NCBI GenBank assembly: GCA_030037525.1
Contig: JASHRC010000240.1
Coordinates: 1 to 43,470, forward strand
Direction: 5' to 3'
From: Candidatus Acidiferrales bacterium
GTDB lineage: Bacteria > Acidobacteriota > Terriglobia > Acidiferrales > UBA7541
DNA length: 43,470 bases
Shown: positions 15,806 through 26,303 of the stretch, one piece after another
Position numbering within the stretch: the stretch's first letter is position 1
Layout: every line of letters starts with the position of its first letter
Made by a program: the position numbers and the translations under genes
Notes under the pieces: generated by a model
What the model was told of the DNA's origin: nothing
Database searches by the model: none
The model's input: only the letters and a program-made list of their open reading frames with translations

Positions 15806-16525
15806 CTAAGAAGTAGATTCGCCCGAACGGGAAATGGCTTCCTCACCAGGCAATGCGCCCTCGGCCCAGACGGCTCCTCCAGCGAAATATTCCTTCTTCC
15901 AGATGGGGACGACCCGCTTGAGGGTATCGATGGCATAGCGGCAGGCCTCGAAGGCGGCGGCCCGGTGGGCGGAGCTCACCGCAATGAAAACGCTCGTCTC
16001 GCCGATTTCCAAACGGCCCAGCCGGTGCACGATGGCAAGCCGGTCGACCGGGAACTTGGCTCTAATTTTGCTGCCGATCTCACGCATCTTCGCGAGCGCC
16101 ATTGGCTCATAAGCCTCGTATTCGAGATAGAGCGTCTGCCTCCCCTGGAAGGTGTTGCGCACGAAACCGTCAAAAGCGACCAGCGCCCCGTCCTCGGGAG
16201 CCCTCAGACCCTCGACAATTTCCTGCGGCCGAATCGTCTTCCGCACGATTTGAAATATGTCTTCCCCGATCGCCGATGGCTCGCCGCCGCTCACCGGAGG
16301 AAGAAAAGCGACCTCGTCGCCGCCCGATAATGGTGCCCGCCAGCTGGCATACTCTTGATTCACCGAAGCGGCAACGGAGTCGCGAAATGTGGCGAGCCTT
16401 GGAAACTTCCGGCCATAGCGCTCGAAAAGGTCCTCGACGCGTGCGCCCTCGGCGAGCTCCGCATCCTCTTGCGCCACGCCTGTGATTTCCTTCAATTGTC
16501 CGAAAAAAAGAACCCGAACCCGCAT
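15806..16525 (-). CDS. moaD-moaE: MoaD-MoaE fusion, molybdopterin synthase
   Basis: A 239-residue fusion of both molybdopterin-synthase subunits. Residues 1-81 are MoaD, a ubiquitin-like sulfur carrier ending in a Gly-Gly at 80-81. Residues about 84-239 are MoaE, with FDGFVRN, the HRLG motif, SSAHRAAAF and the catalytic-lysine segment PIWKKE. Normal MoaD must have a free C-terminal GG to be adenylated and thiocarboxylated. Here EPSAIGED follows the GG, so the chain presumably has to be cut, as reported for MoaX of Mycobacterium tuberculosis and a Deinococcus fusion. No protease or other moa gene lies in the window. The gene is immediately followed by the VWFA protein. Confidence 0.93.
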   Translation of the reverse strand: MRVRVLFFGQLKEITGVAQEDAELAEGARVEDLFERYGRKFPRLATFRDSVAASVNQEYASWRAPLSGGDEVAFLPPVSGGEPSAIGEDIFQIVRKTIRPQEIVEGLRAPEDGALVAFDGFVRNTFQGRQTLYLEYEAYEPMALAKMREIGSKIRAKFPVDRLAIVHRLGRLEIGETSVFIAVSSAHRAAAFEACRYAIDTLKRVVPIWKKEYFAGGAVWAEGALPGEEAISRSGESTS

Positions 16526-17033
16526 GGGCTTATTCTAGCGCGCTCGAACGACCACCTGGAAGCGAGTCGCTCCTAGGAGGCAAGCGGCGTCGACCGAGGG
16601 CCTCGGCGAGTCGGGACAAGGTCCAACCGTCCTTGTGCTGCCGTCCCGACTCATCATCCGGAAGGCCTGAGTGGCGCAAGGTCAGTTCCATCTTCTCTCC
16701 GCGCGCCTCAATCGTGACGCTGAAGATTGATTCCGCGCCCTTGGTCGCGCCCGCGGTGGCCAGAATGCTTGGAACGGAAGGCTCGGTTTCTGAGCATGTC
16801 ATAGGGCAGGTTTTTGTTAATGACTCCGAAATCCTCTCTCAGGTAAAATCTTGCTCTCATCGGCCTTGCGTCGCTCCAGCATTCGGAACGGGGCGGGAGG
16901 TTTGAATCTATGACAATCCCGACCGCAGTCCTCGCGTAGTCCAGCACGCTGTTCTTTTCGTTCCACCGAACTGTTGATTTCTAGCTGCGTTGCGCCCGCG
17001 CATCTGTGTTGTCAAGAGCAAAAAAGGCAAGCC
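16526..17033. other. Region between moaDE and the MATE gene
   Basis: About 500 bases. The left part holds the AHSA1-like remnant described separately. From about 16840 to 17033 I see only the short upstream region of the MATE gene, with AAAAAGG at about 17020-17027 as its ribosome-binding site. Confidence 0.5.
16530..16802 (-). pseudogene. C-terminal remnant of an AHSA1/SRPBCC-domain protein
   Basis: A 90-codon frame in which residues 22-69 (16739-16596) read like the last strand and helix of an AHSA1-type START domain: SVTIEARGEKMELTLRHSGLP, then a His-rich turn and a GW--SRLAEAL helix. The preceding 21 residues do not match the domain and the frame is open only to a stop at 16839-16841, so the N-terminal two thirds are missing. 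AHSA1-like SRPBCC proteins bind hydrophobic ligands or modulate partners. A decayed gene fits better than a functional small protein; the match rests on motif memory and not on an alignment. Confidence 0.45.
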
Positions 17034-18449
17034 ATGAGCACTGCGGTCCAAGAGAGGTCCGAACAACCCGGTCTGTGGGCTTCGATCGGCGAAGCCCTGC
17101 GCGGCTCGCACCAGGACTTCACCGCGGGCAGCCTCGATCGCGCCATCTTGCTGCTGGCGATCCCGATGGTGCTGGAGATGGTGCTCGAGTCGCTCTTCGC
17201 CGTCGTGGACGTGTTCTGGGTCGCGCGGCTCGGGGCGAACGCAGTCGCAACCGTGGGGCTCACCGAGTCCATGCTCACGCTGGTGTTCGCCGTGGCCATG
17301 GGGTTGAGCCTCTCCACAACGGCCATGGTGGCGCGGCGCATCGGCGAAAAAAAACCGGAAGCGGCAGCGGTCGCCGGCGTGCAAGCGATTTTCCTCGGGC
17401 TCGCTGCGGCGGCGGTCGCTGGATTCCCGTGTCTTTGGCTTGCGCCAAAGCTACTCCGATCGATGGGGGCGACGGGGGAGATTGTGGCCGTTGGCAGCAA
17501 CTACGCGCGCATTGCACTGGGAGGAAGCGGCGTGGTTGTGCTCCTGTTTCTCAATAACGCGATCTTTCGTGGCGCCGGCGATGCCGCGATCGCCATGCGT
17601 TTGCTTTGGGTGTCCAACATCCTCAATTTGATTCTCGATCCGTGCCTGATTTTCGGCTGGGGCCCTTTTCCCCGTCTTGGCGTAACCGGCGCAGCCCTGG
17701 CAACCTTCACCGGACGCGGAATCGGCGTGCTGTACCAGTTCTATCGCCTTCTGCACGGAACCGAACGGATTCGTGTGCTTCGCCGGCAGATTCGTCCCCA
17801 TTTCCAAGTCCTGACGCGGCTGGTGCGGCTGTCACTTGCGGGCATCTTTCAGTTCATCATCGCGCAGACAAGCTGGATCGCGCTGGTGCGCATCGTCAGT
17901 CTGTTTGGAGCGGCCGCCGTTGCGGGCTACACGATTGCGATTCGCATGGTGATCTTCATCATCCTGCCATCCTGGGGACTGAGCAATGCTGCGGCGACGC
18001 TCGTCGGCCAAAACCTCGGAGCACAGCAGCCCAGCCGGGCCGAGACTTCCGTGTGGCGGACGGGCCTTTACAACATGATCTTCTTGGGGAGCGTGGGAAT
18101 CCTTTTCACCATTTTCTCGACGCCGTTGGTCGGCGTATTCACCGACGATCCGACCGTCGGTCCGCTGGCCGCTTCCTGCCTGCGTCTGGTGAGTTACGGC
18201 AACATCGGCTACGCGTACGGGATGGTGATGCTGCAGGCGTTCAACGGGGCCGGCGACACGCTGACGCCGACCGTCCTGAACTTCTTTGGATATTGGCTGC
18301 TGGAGATCCCGCTGGCCTACTGGCTGGCGGTTCGGGAGGGCTGGCGGTCCAATGGCGTTTATCTCGCGATCGTCGTCGCGGAGTGTTCGGTGGCCTTGGC
18401 CAGCATTCTGGTGTTCACGCGCGGGCGATGGAAGCAGGTGAAAGTTTGA
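17034..18449 (+). CDS. MATE-family multidrug/cation efflux transporter
   Basis: A 471-residue inner-membrane transporter with about twelve hydrophobic helices in two homologous halves. The first helices (AILLLAIPMVLEMVLESLFAVVD-like) and the FRGAGDA and FNGAGDT motifs at equivalent positions of each half are typical of NorM/DinF-like MATE proteins, which expel cationic drugs or metabolites by Na+ or H+ antiport. I chose the ATG at 17034 because AAAAAGG precedes it; the in-frame TTG at 16974 is an unlikely start. The gene is monocistronic and convergent with the M28 peptidase, with 11 bases between stops. Confidence 0.93.
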   Translation: MSTAVQERSEQPGLWASIGEALRGSHQDFTAGSLDRAILLLAIPMVLEMVLESLFAVVDVFWVARLGANAVATVGLTESMLTLVFAVAMGLSLSTTAMVARRIGEKKPEAAAVAGVQAIFLGLAAAAVAGFPCLWLAPKLLRSMGATGEIVAVGSNYARIALGGSGVVVLLFLNNAIFRGAGDAAIAMRLLWVSNILNLILDPCLIFGWGPFPRLGVTGAALATFTGRGIGVLYQFYRLLHGTERIRVLRRQIRPHFQVLTRLVRLSLAGIFQFIIAQTSWIALVRIVSLFGAAAVAGYTIAIRMVIFIILPSWGLSNAAATLVGQNLGAQQPSRAETSVWRTGLYNMIFLGSVGILFTIFSTPLVGVFTDDPTVGPLAASCLRLVSYGNIGYAYGMVMLQAFNGAGDTLTPTVLNFFGYWLLEIPLAYWLAVREGWRSNGVYLAIVVAECSVALASILVFTRGRWKQVKV

Positions 18450-18460
18450 GAAATGTTCCG

Positions 18461-20686
18461 TCAGTGACCGGCCGGCGCTCGTGTCTCGGCGACTTCGCGG
18501 GCCATTTGCGCGATCTGGTCGAGGCGCCCGGCGGCTCGCAGAAGCGCCGCGGCGAGGGACTGGGCCTCGCGACGCAGCGTCGCTCGGTCATCGCGCAAAA
18601 CCGCGTCGTTCTCCCCAGGTATCAGCATGGCCGTGTAGCCGTCATAGCTTCCCGGCGCAAAGATGGTGTGCTTAAACCACGGGCGGCCCACCAGGCCGTC
18701 GGGCGCAAGCAGCTCTTGGTCGACCGACGCGAGGGCGTGATTGAGCTCACTCGCTTTGGCCACATCGAGCGGCGAGTCCGTGACCGAGCGTAGCGCCTCG
18801 GAAGCGCGGTGCGCCGAGGCCGAAAGATGCGCTGCGGCATCGAGCGTAGCTTCGAGCGCATCCTGATCGTCCTCGTTTGTGATTTTCACGTACACGTCAG
18901 TTGCGGCGTGCTCAATCTCGAGCGCATACGCCGGATAGTTGAAGGGAACAATATCGGCCTGGTCGAGTCGAAGCGCGAGCGTTCCGAGAATCTGGGCCAG
19001 CGCCACATGATAGGAGAAGGTGGGATCGCCAAAATCCTTCATCCAGTTGAAATCATCGTAAAGCGAATGATACACGCCGTAAGGGCCGCTGAACCCCACA
19101 TCGATGCTCGGTATGCCCGCGTAGTCGAGAAAGGCCGAGTAATCCGAGCCGGAACCTAACGCGCCGAGCGGCACTTTGCCGGACGGGTCTGGAGGAAGAG
19201 CCTGTCGCCCGGGCCCGGAGGGATTCTTTCGCTCCCGCGTGGCTTGATCGACCCACGCTTCATGCACGCTTTCGCCGCCTTTCGGATCCTCGACGTCTCG
19301 CGTGACGTCTCGGACCAAATCTTTGAGCGATGGTACTGCGGCGGCCTCGAAATTCGGTCCGTCCACGCCAATATCCGTGTTGATATAAACGATCGCTTTC
19401 TGGTGGAGTTCGGAAACGTTTCCTTCAACCCATTTCGTTGATCCGAGCAGACCTTCCTCTTCGCCATCCCAGTGGCAAATGACAATTGTCCGCCGCGGCT
19501 GCCAGCCCGACTTTCCGAGCACGCCGAGCGCCCGCCCGGCCTCAAGCAGCGAGGCTGTTCCGCTGCCGGGATCCGCAGCACCGTAAACCCATGCGTCGTG
19601 GTGGTTGCCGAGAATGATCCATTGGCCATCGTCGGCGCCGCGCAGCTTGGCAATCACGTCGTACAGCGGCCGCTCCTTGTAGTCCATCACAAGTTTCATG
19701 TGAACTTCCGATTCGCCCGGCCCGACGCGATAGCTGAACGGCAATCCTCCCTGCCAGCCGGCCGGCACCTGGCGGCCGGTGAGGTGAGCTAGGATCACGG
19801 CTGCGTCCTGCGCATTGATCGGCATGGCGGGAATGTGCGGAAGGTTGGCCGCATCAGCTGGCAGAAGGCGTGCCGCAGAAGGTGTGGCTGCCATGCCGGG
19901 TGTCAACGGATCGCCGGGATAAATCTCGGTGTAGATGATCGAACCGCGCTGAATCCCGCTCATCGGCCGCCACGGGCCGGTCGGATAGGTCGGACCTACG
20001 GCGGCACCATCATCCTGCGGATCGGAATAAAGGATGACGGCCGCGGCCTTATGCTCCTCGGCTAATTTCACCTTAATGCCGCGATAACCGCGCCCGTAGC
20101 GCGCCAGGACGATCTTGCCTTCCACACTCACGCCCAGTCGAGCCAGTTCCTCGTAATCATTTCGTGTGCCGTAATTCACATAGACGACCGGCGCGGTGAG
20201 GTCGCCTGACGGGGAGTAGGAATTGAATGCGACGACCACCCTTTTGTCCTGCGTAGCTTTGTCCCCGGCAATGGGCTGTTCCGGAGAGGCGAGAATTTTG
20301 ATTTCAGGCTTGGTGAGTTCGAGCCTCACCTCACGAGGCTGTGGCATCCAGGCCGTGTAGGTAACGATCTGCGCATCAAACCCGAAACTGCGATATTGAT
20401 CTCTCAGCCACTCGGCCACATGACGGCTGGCTTCGGTTCCCGCCATATGCGGCTCGCTTGTTAATCGCCGGAGATTGTTTTCGGCGTGCGCCGCGTCGGG
20501 GATTTTCCTCAAGTTGGTTTCGAGTTGGCGCTCTTCGGCCATGCGTGCCGGTACAAAGCCTGTAATCGCTTCCGAATCCTGCGCATGACCGGCCAGCACT
20601 GCGAAAAGGAACGTCAGAGCCGCCGCAACAAACCAATAGTTTACACAGCGAGGACTGCCGCCCCATTTTTGTGTGCGGTAACTCAT
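18461..20686 (-). CDS. Exported M28-family metallopeptidase, PSMA/glutamate carboxypeptidase II-like
   Basis: A 741-residue exported peptidase. A signal peptide (about 1-36, ending AGHAQ) precedes an N-terminal segment, a protease-associated (PA) domain and the dizinc M28 catalytic domain. Zinc ligands and catalytic residues are visible in NHHDAW, ADPGSGT, WDGEEEGLLGS, NTDIG and YHSLYDD. The C-terminal 120 residues are a helical transferrin-receptor-like dimerisation domain. The architecture matches human PSMA and its bacterial homologues, which remove C-terminal residues from peptides. The ATG at 20686 gives a normal signal peptide; an in-frame ATG at 20767 would add 27 basic residues. Nothing ties it functionally to its neighbours. 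Confidence 0.92.
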   Translation of the reverse strand: MSYRTQKWGGSPRCVNYWFVAAALTFLFAVLAGHAQDSEAITGFVPARMAEERQLETNLRKIPDAAHAENNLRRLTSEPHMAGTEASRHVAEWLRDQYRSFGFDAQIVTYTAWMPQPREVRLELTKPEIKILASPEQPIAGDKATQDKRVVVAFNSYSPSGDLTAPVVYVNYGTRNDYEELARLGVSVEGKIVLARYGRGYRGIKVKLAEEHKAAAVILYSDPQDDGAAVGPTYPTGPWRPMSGIQRGSIIYTEIYPGDPLTPGMAATPSAARLLPADAANLPHIPAMPINAQDAAVILAHLTGRQVPAGWQGGLPFSYRVGPGESEVHMKLVMDYKERPLYDVIAKLRGADDGQWIILGNHHDAWVYGAADPGSGTASLLEAGRALGVLGKSGWQPRRTIVICHWDGEEEGLLGSTKWVEGNVSELHQKAIVYINTDIGVDGPNFEAAAVPSLKDLVRDVTRDVEDPKGGESVHEAWVDQATRERKNPSGPGRQALPPDPSGKVPLGALGSGSDYSAFLDYAGIPSIDVGFSGPYGVYHSLYDDFNWMKDFGDPTFSYHVALAQILGTLALRLDQADIVPFNYPAYALEIEHAATDVYVKITNEDDQDALEATLDAAAHLSASAHRASEALRSVTDSPLDVAKASELNHALASVDQELLAPDGLVGRPWFKHTIFAPGSYDGYTAMLIPGENDAVLRDDRATLRREAQSLAAALLRAAGRLDQIAQMAREVAETRAPAGH

Positions 20687-21684
20687 AGGGAAGCTTGCAC
20701 CTCGCTCGGTTCGAGGGTTGCCGGGCCGCGGCCGGCTCTTTGCTTGAATTCTCAACCCATCGCGCATCGTGCCTATCTTAGTGGAGGGGCGGGGAAGTGC
20801 AAGGACCCAGTTTTGTGGATTCTTTTCGTTCGCAAAATTATCGCTCTGGGGAACGCCGGGAAGGAAATATCCCTAGAGATTTTGGGGCATTTTGATGGTC
20901 GCGGTGTGCGCACAAAGCGTGATAAGGATGCAGCTCTGTGCTGGTATAAGAGGACATATCGACGCGGGAGCTTCGTCGCGCCCAATAACAGCGGAGTAAT
21001 TTATCGGGAAAGAAGGGAGCTCAAGCGTGCCCGGCTTGGTTCCGTCGAGCTGTGGGCCACAAAGACGCCATGCTAACGCCAAGATCTTTCTCAGGGACAA
21101 GCGGGGCATCGACAGAGCAACTCGTCAGCTGGAGGCAGTTTGTAGCGCGAGGATTGATGACACAACTGAGTCAGCGAAGGAAGAAGCGAGACTCCTGCTT
21201 AAACGGATCAACCGGGGCGAGAAGCCACGAACGACGCGCGGCCGAGGCCGCGGGTGAAGATTAGAGATCGGTAAGAAGCAAAGTTTACAAATCATGCTCG
21301 CCTCGTCCAGCCAATCGGCCGTGCCAAAGCTTTTTTCATGGCAGGTGGGTTCTCAGCTGAATGGGTATAGAATTCGGCACGTTCCGAGAGAAGGGCTGAT
21401 CCACCGCCGCGCAGGGGAAGTTCTCGCTCGAAGGGCGTGCCCAGGAGACAGCATGTATTGTGTTTCGCTGGGGCGCAAGCAGCACGCCTTCCGGGGATTC
21501 TGCTACCAGTGGCCGCGCGGTGCCTGGGAATGCGGATTCTGCCACGGCTCACCGACCAGCCGACAGGGGGAGAGTGCCGCGGTTGAGTCGGCTCGTTGAA
21601 CTATGAGGCTTCCTGCGCCAAGGGCGCTTCAGGAGAAAGTGTGACGGTGACGAAACTCGGTAAGCCGCAGAAGCGATCCATGCG
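20687..21684. other. About 1 kb with no convincing gene
   Basis: Apart from a 48-codon candidate at 21453-21599, this interval holds only short frames with no family resemblance. No tRNA or clear terminator is visible. Base composition between 20800 and 21100 is more AT-rich than that of the flanking genes. It could be decayed sequence or regulatory space for the divergent M28 and SDR genes. Confidence 0.5.
21453..21599 (+). CDS. Candidate small Cys-containing protein
   Basis: A 48-residue frame whose ATG is preceded by AGGAGA four bases upstream. It encodes MYCVSLGRKQHAF, then GFCYQWPRG and ECGFCHGS, giving four Cys including a CxxC. It may be a small metal-binding protein or a chance frame. 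I recognise no family. The good Shine-Dalgarno signal and isolation in an otherwise empty interval are the only support. Confidence 0.25.
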   Translation: MYCVSLGRKQHAFRGFCYQWPRGAWECGFCHGSPTSRQGESAAVESAR

Positions 21685-22590
21685 ATGAGAATCCTGATTT
21701 CGGGCGCGTCCGGATTTGTCGGAGTGCACCTAGCAGCAGCGCTGAGAGAGGGTGGCCACAGCGTTGGGCGGCTGGTGCGGCCCGGAGGAGTGTTGGCGCC
21801 CGGCGACGTGCCCTGGGATCCGGTGGCCGCCACCATCAAACTAGAATCCATCGAGGGGACCGACGCGTTTGTCCATTTAAGCGGAGCCAGCATCGGTGAC
21901 CGCCGCTGGACGGCTGCACGCAAAGCAATCCTGCGGAGCAGCCGCCTGGGCTCGACGCGTGTGCTGGTCGACGCAGTCACGCGGCTATCAAGAAAACCGA
22001 AAGTGTTCATCTGCGCTTCAGCCATCGGCTACTATGGCGATCGCAAAGATGAGATTCTTACCGAGGCCAGCGAGCCCGGAACAGACTTTCTGGCGCTGCT
22101 GACGCGAGATTGGGAAGCTGAAGCAGTCCGTGCAGAGCACGCCGGCACGCGCACTGTACGCCTCCGCTTCGGGCTCATCCTTTCCAGTGAGGGCGGCGCT
22201 CTGCCGCGGATGATTCTGCCTTTCAAGCTGGGAGCCGGCGGCCGATTCGGAAGCGGACGGCAGTGGATGTCCTGGATCGCGCTGGAGGACGCAATCCAAG
22301 CGGCGCGTCTGGCGATTTCAAACGACGCCGTCTCGGGGCCGGTGAACGTGGTGGCGCCGGAGCCGGTGCGAAATGCGGAATTTGCGCGCGTCCTTGCGCG
22401 GGCTCTCGACCGGCCGGCGATCTTCCCAGCGCCCGCCTTTGCGCTGCGCCTTGCGCTGGGTGAAATGGCCGGTCCGCTGCTACTTTCCAGCCAACGAGTT
22501 CACCCCGAGAAGTTGCTCGGTGCGAAGTTCGCCTTTCGATTCTCCGATTTACCGATGGCCTTCGATCGCCTGCTCCACCGACAATCGTAG
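21685..22590 (+). CDS. TIGR01777-family NAD(P)-binding SDR protein (YfcH/SDR39U1-like)
   Basis: A 301-residue atypical short-chain dehydrogenase/epimerase. The Rossmann motif GASGFVG (residues 7-13) opens the protein. The HLSGASIGDRRW segment, ASAIGYYGDR with the Tyr-bearing active-site region, and the FGLILS, WMSWIALED and GPVNVVAP motifs are diagnostic of the TIGR01777 family. The C-terminal DUF1731-like tail (LLLSSQRVHPEKLLGAKF) is present. The family is widespread; a role near cell division or sugar-nucleotide metabolism has been suggested for homologues, but the substrate is not known. The gene stands alone, ending about 60 bases before the rplU promoter. Confidence 0.92.
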   Translation: MRILISGASGFVGVHLAAALREGGHSVGRLVRPGGVLAPGDVPWDPVAATIKLESIEGTDAFVHLSGASIGDRRWTAARKAILRSSRLGSTRVLVDAVTRLSRKPKVFICASAIGYYGDRKDEILTEASEPGTDFLALLTRDWEAEAVRAEHAGTRTVRLRFGLILSSEGGALPRMILPFKLGAGGRFGSGRQWMSWIALEDAIQAARLAISNDAVSGPVNVVAPEPVRNAEFARVLARALDRPAIFPAPAFALRLALGEMAGPLLLSSQRVHPEKLLGAKFAFRFSDLPMAFDRLLHRQS

Positions 22591-22651
22591 GTCGTTCCAG
22601 ATTGCGCGACCCACGACGCCGCCCCCGAGGATGACAAGGTTCGCCGCTGCG

Positions 22652-22680
22652 TTGACGGCGCGGCAACCGCCACATATAAT
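22652..22680 (+). promoter_or_regulatory. Promoter of the rplU operon
   Basis: -35 TTGACG at 22652-22657, exact 17-base spacer, consensus -10 TATAAT at 22675-22680. Predicted transcript start is near 22687, about 24 bases before the rplU ATG. It is among the best sigma-70-type promoters in the window, as expected for ribosomal-protein genes. Confidence 0.78.
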
Positions 22681-22710
22681 CGAAGTTTCCGAAAGATGCC
22701 GGGGGGCAGC

Positions 22711-23022
22711 ATGTACGCGGTCATTCGCAGTGGAGGCAAGCAATATCGGGTGGCGCCGGGCGAGACGATTGAAGTCGAACGGCTCGACGGCAAGATCGGT
22801 GGAAAAGTGAAGTTTGACGACGTCCTTGCCGTCCGCACCGACGAACAGAAGATTCTGAGTGGTCGGGATGCCGCTAAGGCCAAAGTGACAGGCAAAATCG
22901 TCAAGCACCTGCGGGGCCCCAAAATGCAGGTGCTGAAATTCAAGCGCTGCGGGCAGTACAAGATCCAGCGCGGCCATCGGCAGGGGCTGACGGCCGTCGA
23001 AGTTGACATCGAACTGGCCTAG
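22711..23022 (+). CDS. rplU: 50S ribosomal protein L21
   Basis: A 103-residue protein with the L21 signature [14 protein letters not shown] at the N-terminus and the RNA-binding segment [22 protein letters not shown] near the C-terminus (shown here only in outline). L21 binds 23S rRNA domain I-II contacts in the large subunit. The ATG at 22711 begins the universal N-terminus and follows a G-rich Shine-Dalgarno sequence; an in-frame start at 22696 would add five residues. First gene of the rplU-rpmA-obgE-nadD-rsfS-rlmH operon. Confidence 0.97.
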   Translation: MYAVIRSGGKQYRVAPGETIEVERLDGKIGGKVKFDDVLAVRTDEQKILSGRDAAKAKVTGKIVKHLRGPKMQVLKFKRCGQYKIQRGHRQGLTAVEVDIELA

Positions 23023-23054
23023 CGCCGTGTCGCGCAGCTTTCCGAGAGGTTCCG

Positions 23055-23342
23055 ATGGCACATAAGAAGGGTGGCGGTTCATCAACAAACGGGCGCGATT
23101 CGCAAGGACAGCGCCTCGGCGTCAAGCGTTTCGGTGGTCAACTGGTCAGCGGAGGCAGCATCCTGGTCCGGCAGCGTGGCACGCGCTACAAGGCCGGGCG
23201 AAACGTCGGTCGCGCGAAAGACGATTCGCTCTTCGCACTCGTCACCGGCGTAGTGCGCTTTGAGGATCGGGGCGGACGCGGCCGTTTCATCAGCGTGCTT
23301 TCGGCCGAGGAAGCCGCCCGCAGCGCAGCGGCCTCCGATTGA
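23055..23342 (+). CDS. rpmA: 50S ribosomal protein L27
   Basis: A 95-residue protein with the standard [11 protein letters not shown]-terminus, which reaches into the peptidyl-transferase centre, followed by [17 protein letters not shown] and [11 protein letters not shown] motifs. The N-terminus needs no Firmicutes-type cleavage sequence: it begins directly with the mature MAHKKG form. AGAGGTTCCG just before the ATG supplies the ribosome-binding site. The gene lies 32 bases after rplU and 90 before obgE in the same operon. The C-terminal Ala/Ser-rich tail is longer than in E. coli. Confidence 0.97.
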   Translation: MAHKKGGGSSTNGRDSQGQRLGVKRFGGQLVSGGSILVRQRGTRYKAGRNVGRAKDDSLFALVTGVVRFEDRGGRGRFISVLSAEEAARSAAASD

Positions 23343-25221
<1,879 letters not shown>

Positions 25222-25225
<4 letters not shown>

Positions 25226-25623
25226 CACAGGACATTCTTCGCCCCGAAATCGGCTGGGCTGTGGAAGCGGCTCAGGAGAAGCAGGCCGCCGACATCACGG
25301 TCCTCAAACTCTCCGGCGCGTTTGCCGATTACTTCGTGCTTGCCTCCGGCCATAGCCCGCCGCAGCTCAAAGCCATCGTCGAGGCGATCGAGCACCGGCT
25401 CGACGAGCATGGGGTGCGCCTGATGCACCGCGAGGCAAAGCCGGGCGCGGAGTGGCTCTTGCTCGATTACGGGGATTTCGTGGTGCACATTTTCAGCGAA
25501 CGCGCGCGCCAGTACTACGATCTCGAACGACTCTGGCGAACCGCCCAGCGCATGGACTTTCCCGCCGACCGCCCTGCGCCGGGGCGGCATGCGGAGTCTC
25601 GAAACGATACGATTGGTCCCTGA
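25222..25623 (+). CDS. rsfS: Ribosome silencing factor RsfS
   Basis: A 133-residue protein of the RsfS/Iojap family. It binds L14 on the 50S subunit and blocks subunit joining when nutrients are short. Characteristic segments are ADITVLKLSG, the DYFVLASGHS strand, EAKPGAEWLLLDYGDFVVHIF and the YYDLERLW motif. The start is a GTG at 25222 that overlaps the nadD TGA (GTGA); this choice gives the correct family N-terminus, whereas the open frame extends far upstream inside nadD. The C-terminal 20 residues are Pro/Arg-rich and probably disordered. Confidence 0.94.
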
Positions 25624-25728
25624 GCGACGGAGCGCGCATGGGCGCCGCCGATCCCGGAATGGAGCGGGCTTGAGCGTTGCGTGGATCGTCTCGAAAAATC
25701 CAAGAGGAAGTTTGGCCTCTTTTCGCGA

Positions 25729-26160
25729 ATGCAGATTCGCCTGGTTATGTTCGGCAAGACCCGCCGCCCGGAAATTCGCGCGCTCGTTGAGGATTATCTC
25801 CGCCGGATACGGCGTTATAGCGAGATCGCAATCACCGAGCTCGGCGAGGCTTCTCCGGCCGCGGTTCGCAAGCTGAAGCTCGACCCGACTGCCCTCGCCG
25901 TCCTTCTCGATGCGACCGGGAAACAGTACACATCCGAGCAATTTGCGCGCTGGCTTGGCGACCTTCGCTTTCGCGGCACGCGCGAGGTGATTTTTCTGTG
26001 CGGCGACGCAGAGGGCTTTCCGGACCAACTTCGCGAGCGCGCTACAGAGAAGATCTCGCTTTCGACCCTCACCCTGCAGCATGAGTTTGCACGGGTCGTC
26101 CTCGCCGAACAGATCTACCGCGCTCTGACCATTCTGGCCGGACACCCCTATTCCAAATAA
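25729..26160 (+). CDS. rlmH: 23S rRNA pseudouridine-1915 N3-methyltransferase RlmH
   Basis: A 143-residue SPOUT methyltransferase acting on pseudouridine 1915 of helix 69 in 23S rRNA. MQIRLVMFGKTRRPE matches the family start; the knot region shows REVIFLCGDAEGF with the GG/GD-type SAM loop, and the end has LSTLTLQHEFARVVLAEQIYRA. I chose the ATG at 25729 because the family begins there, though no ideal Shine-Dalgarno precedes it; a GTG at 25681 is in frame. AAGAGG (25702-25707) and CCTCTT (25716-25721) can pair just upstream. Last gene of the rplU operon. Confidence 0.93.
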   Translation: MQIRLVMFGKTRRPEIRALVEDYLRRIRRYSEIAITELGEASPAAVRKLKLDPTALAVLLDATGKQYTSEQFARWLGDLRFRGTREVIFLCGDAEGFPDQLRERATEKISLSTLTLQHEFARVVLAEQIYRALTILAGHPYSK

Positions 26161-26238
26161 CCAACAGTTCTTTTCGAATACCGACGCCTGGCCAGAGGGA
26201 TGCTCCCGCCAGACGGGTCATCCACCTGAGCTCACAGA

Positions 26239-26263
26239 AAAGGTCGGGTTCGACTTGACCTTT
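26239..26263 (+). repeat. Inverted repeat between rlmH and cobO
   Basis: AAAGGTC (26239-26245) and GACCTTT (26257-26263) are perfect inverted arms around an 11-base loop that contains a second small GTCG/CGAC hairpin. It could be the operon terminator (followed by a weak T/C tract) or an operator for cobO. The same bases include a TTGACC that could be a -35. Confidence 0.35.
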
Positions 26264-26303
26264 CCTTCCCCTATGGGAAACTGTGACCCACGGACACTGA
26301 CCG

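Noticed and set aside
16708-16947. 79-codon leftward frame before the MATE gene
   Set aside because: No recognisable motif, and it conflicts with the frame that resembles AHSA1.
21027-21257. 76-codon frame with a Glu/Lys/Arg-rich C-terminal half
   Set aside because: Start lacks a Shine-Dalgarno sequence, and composition is not informative; no family recognised.
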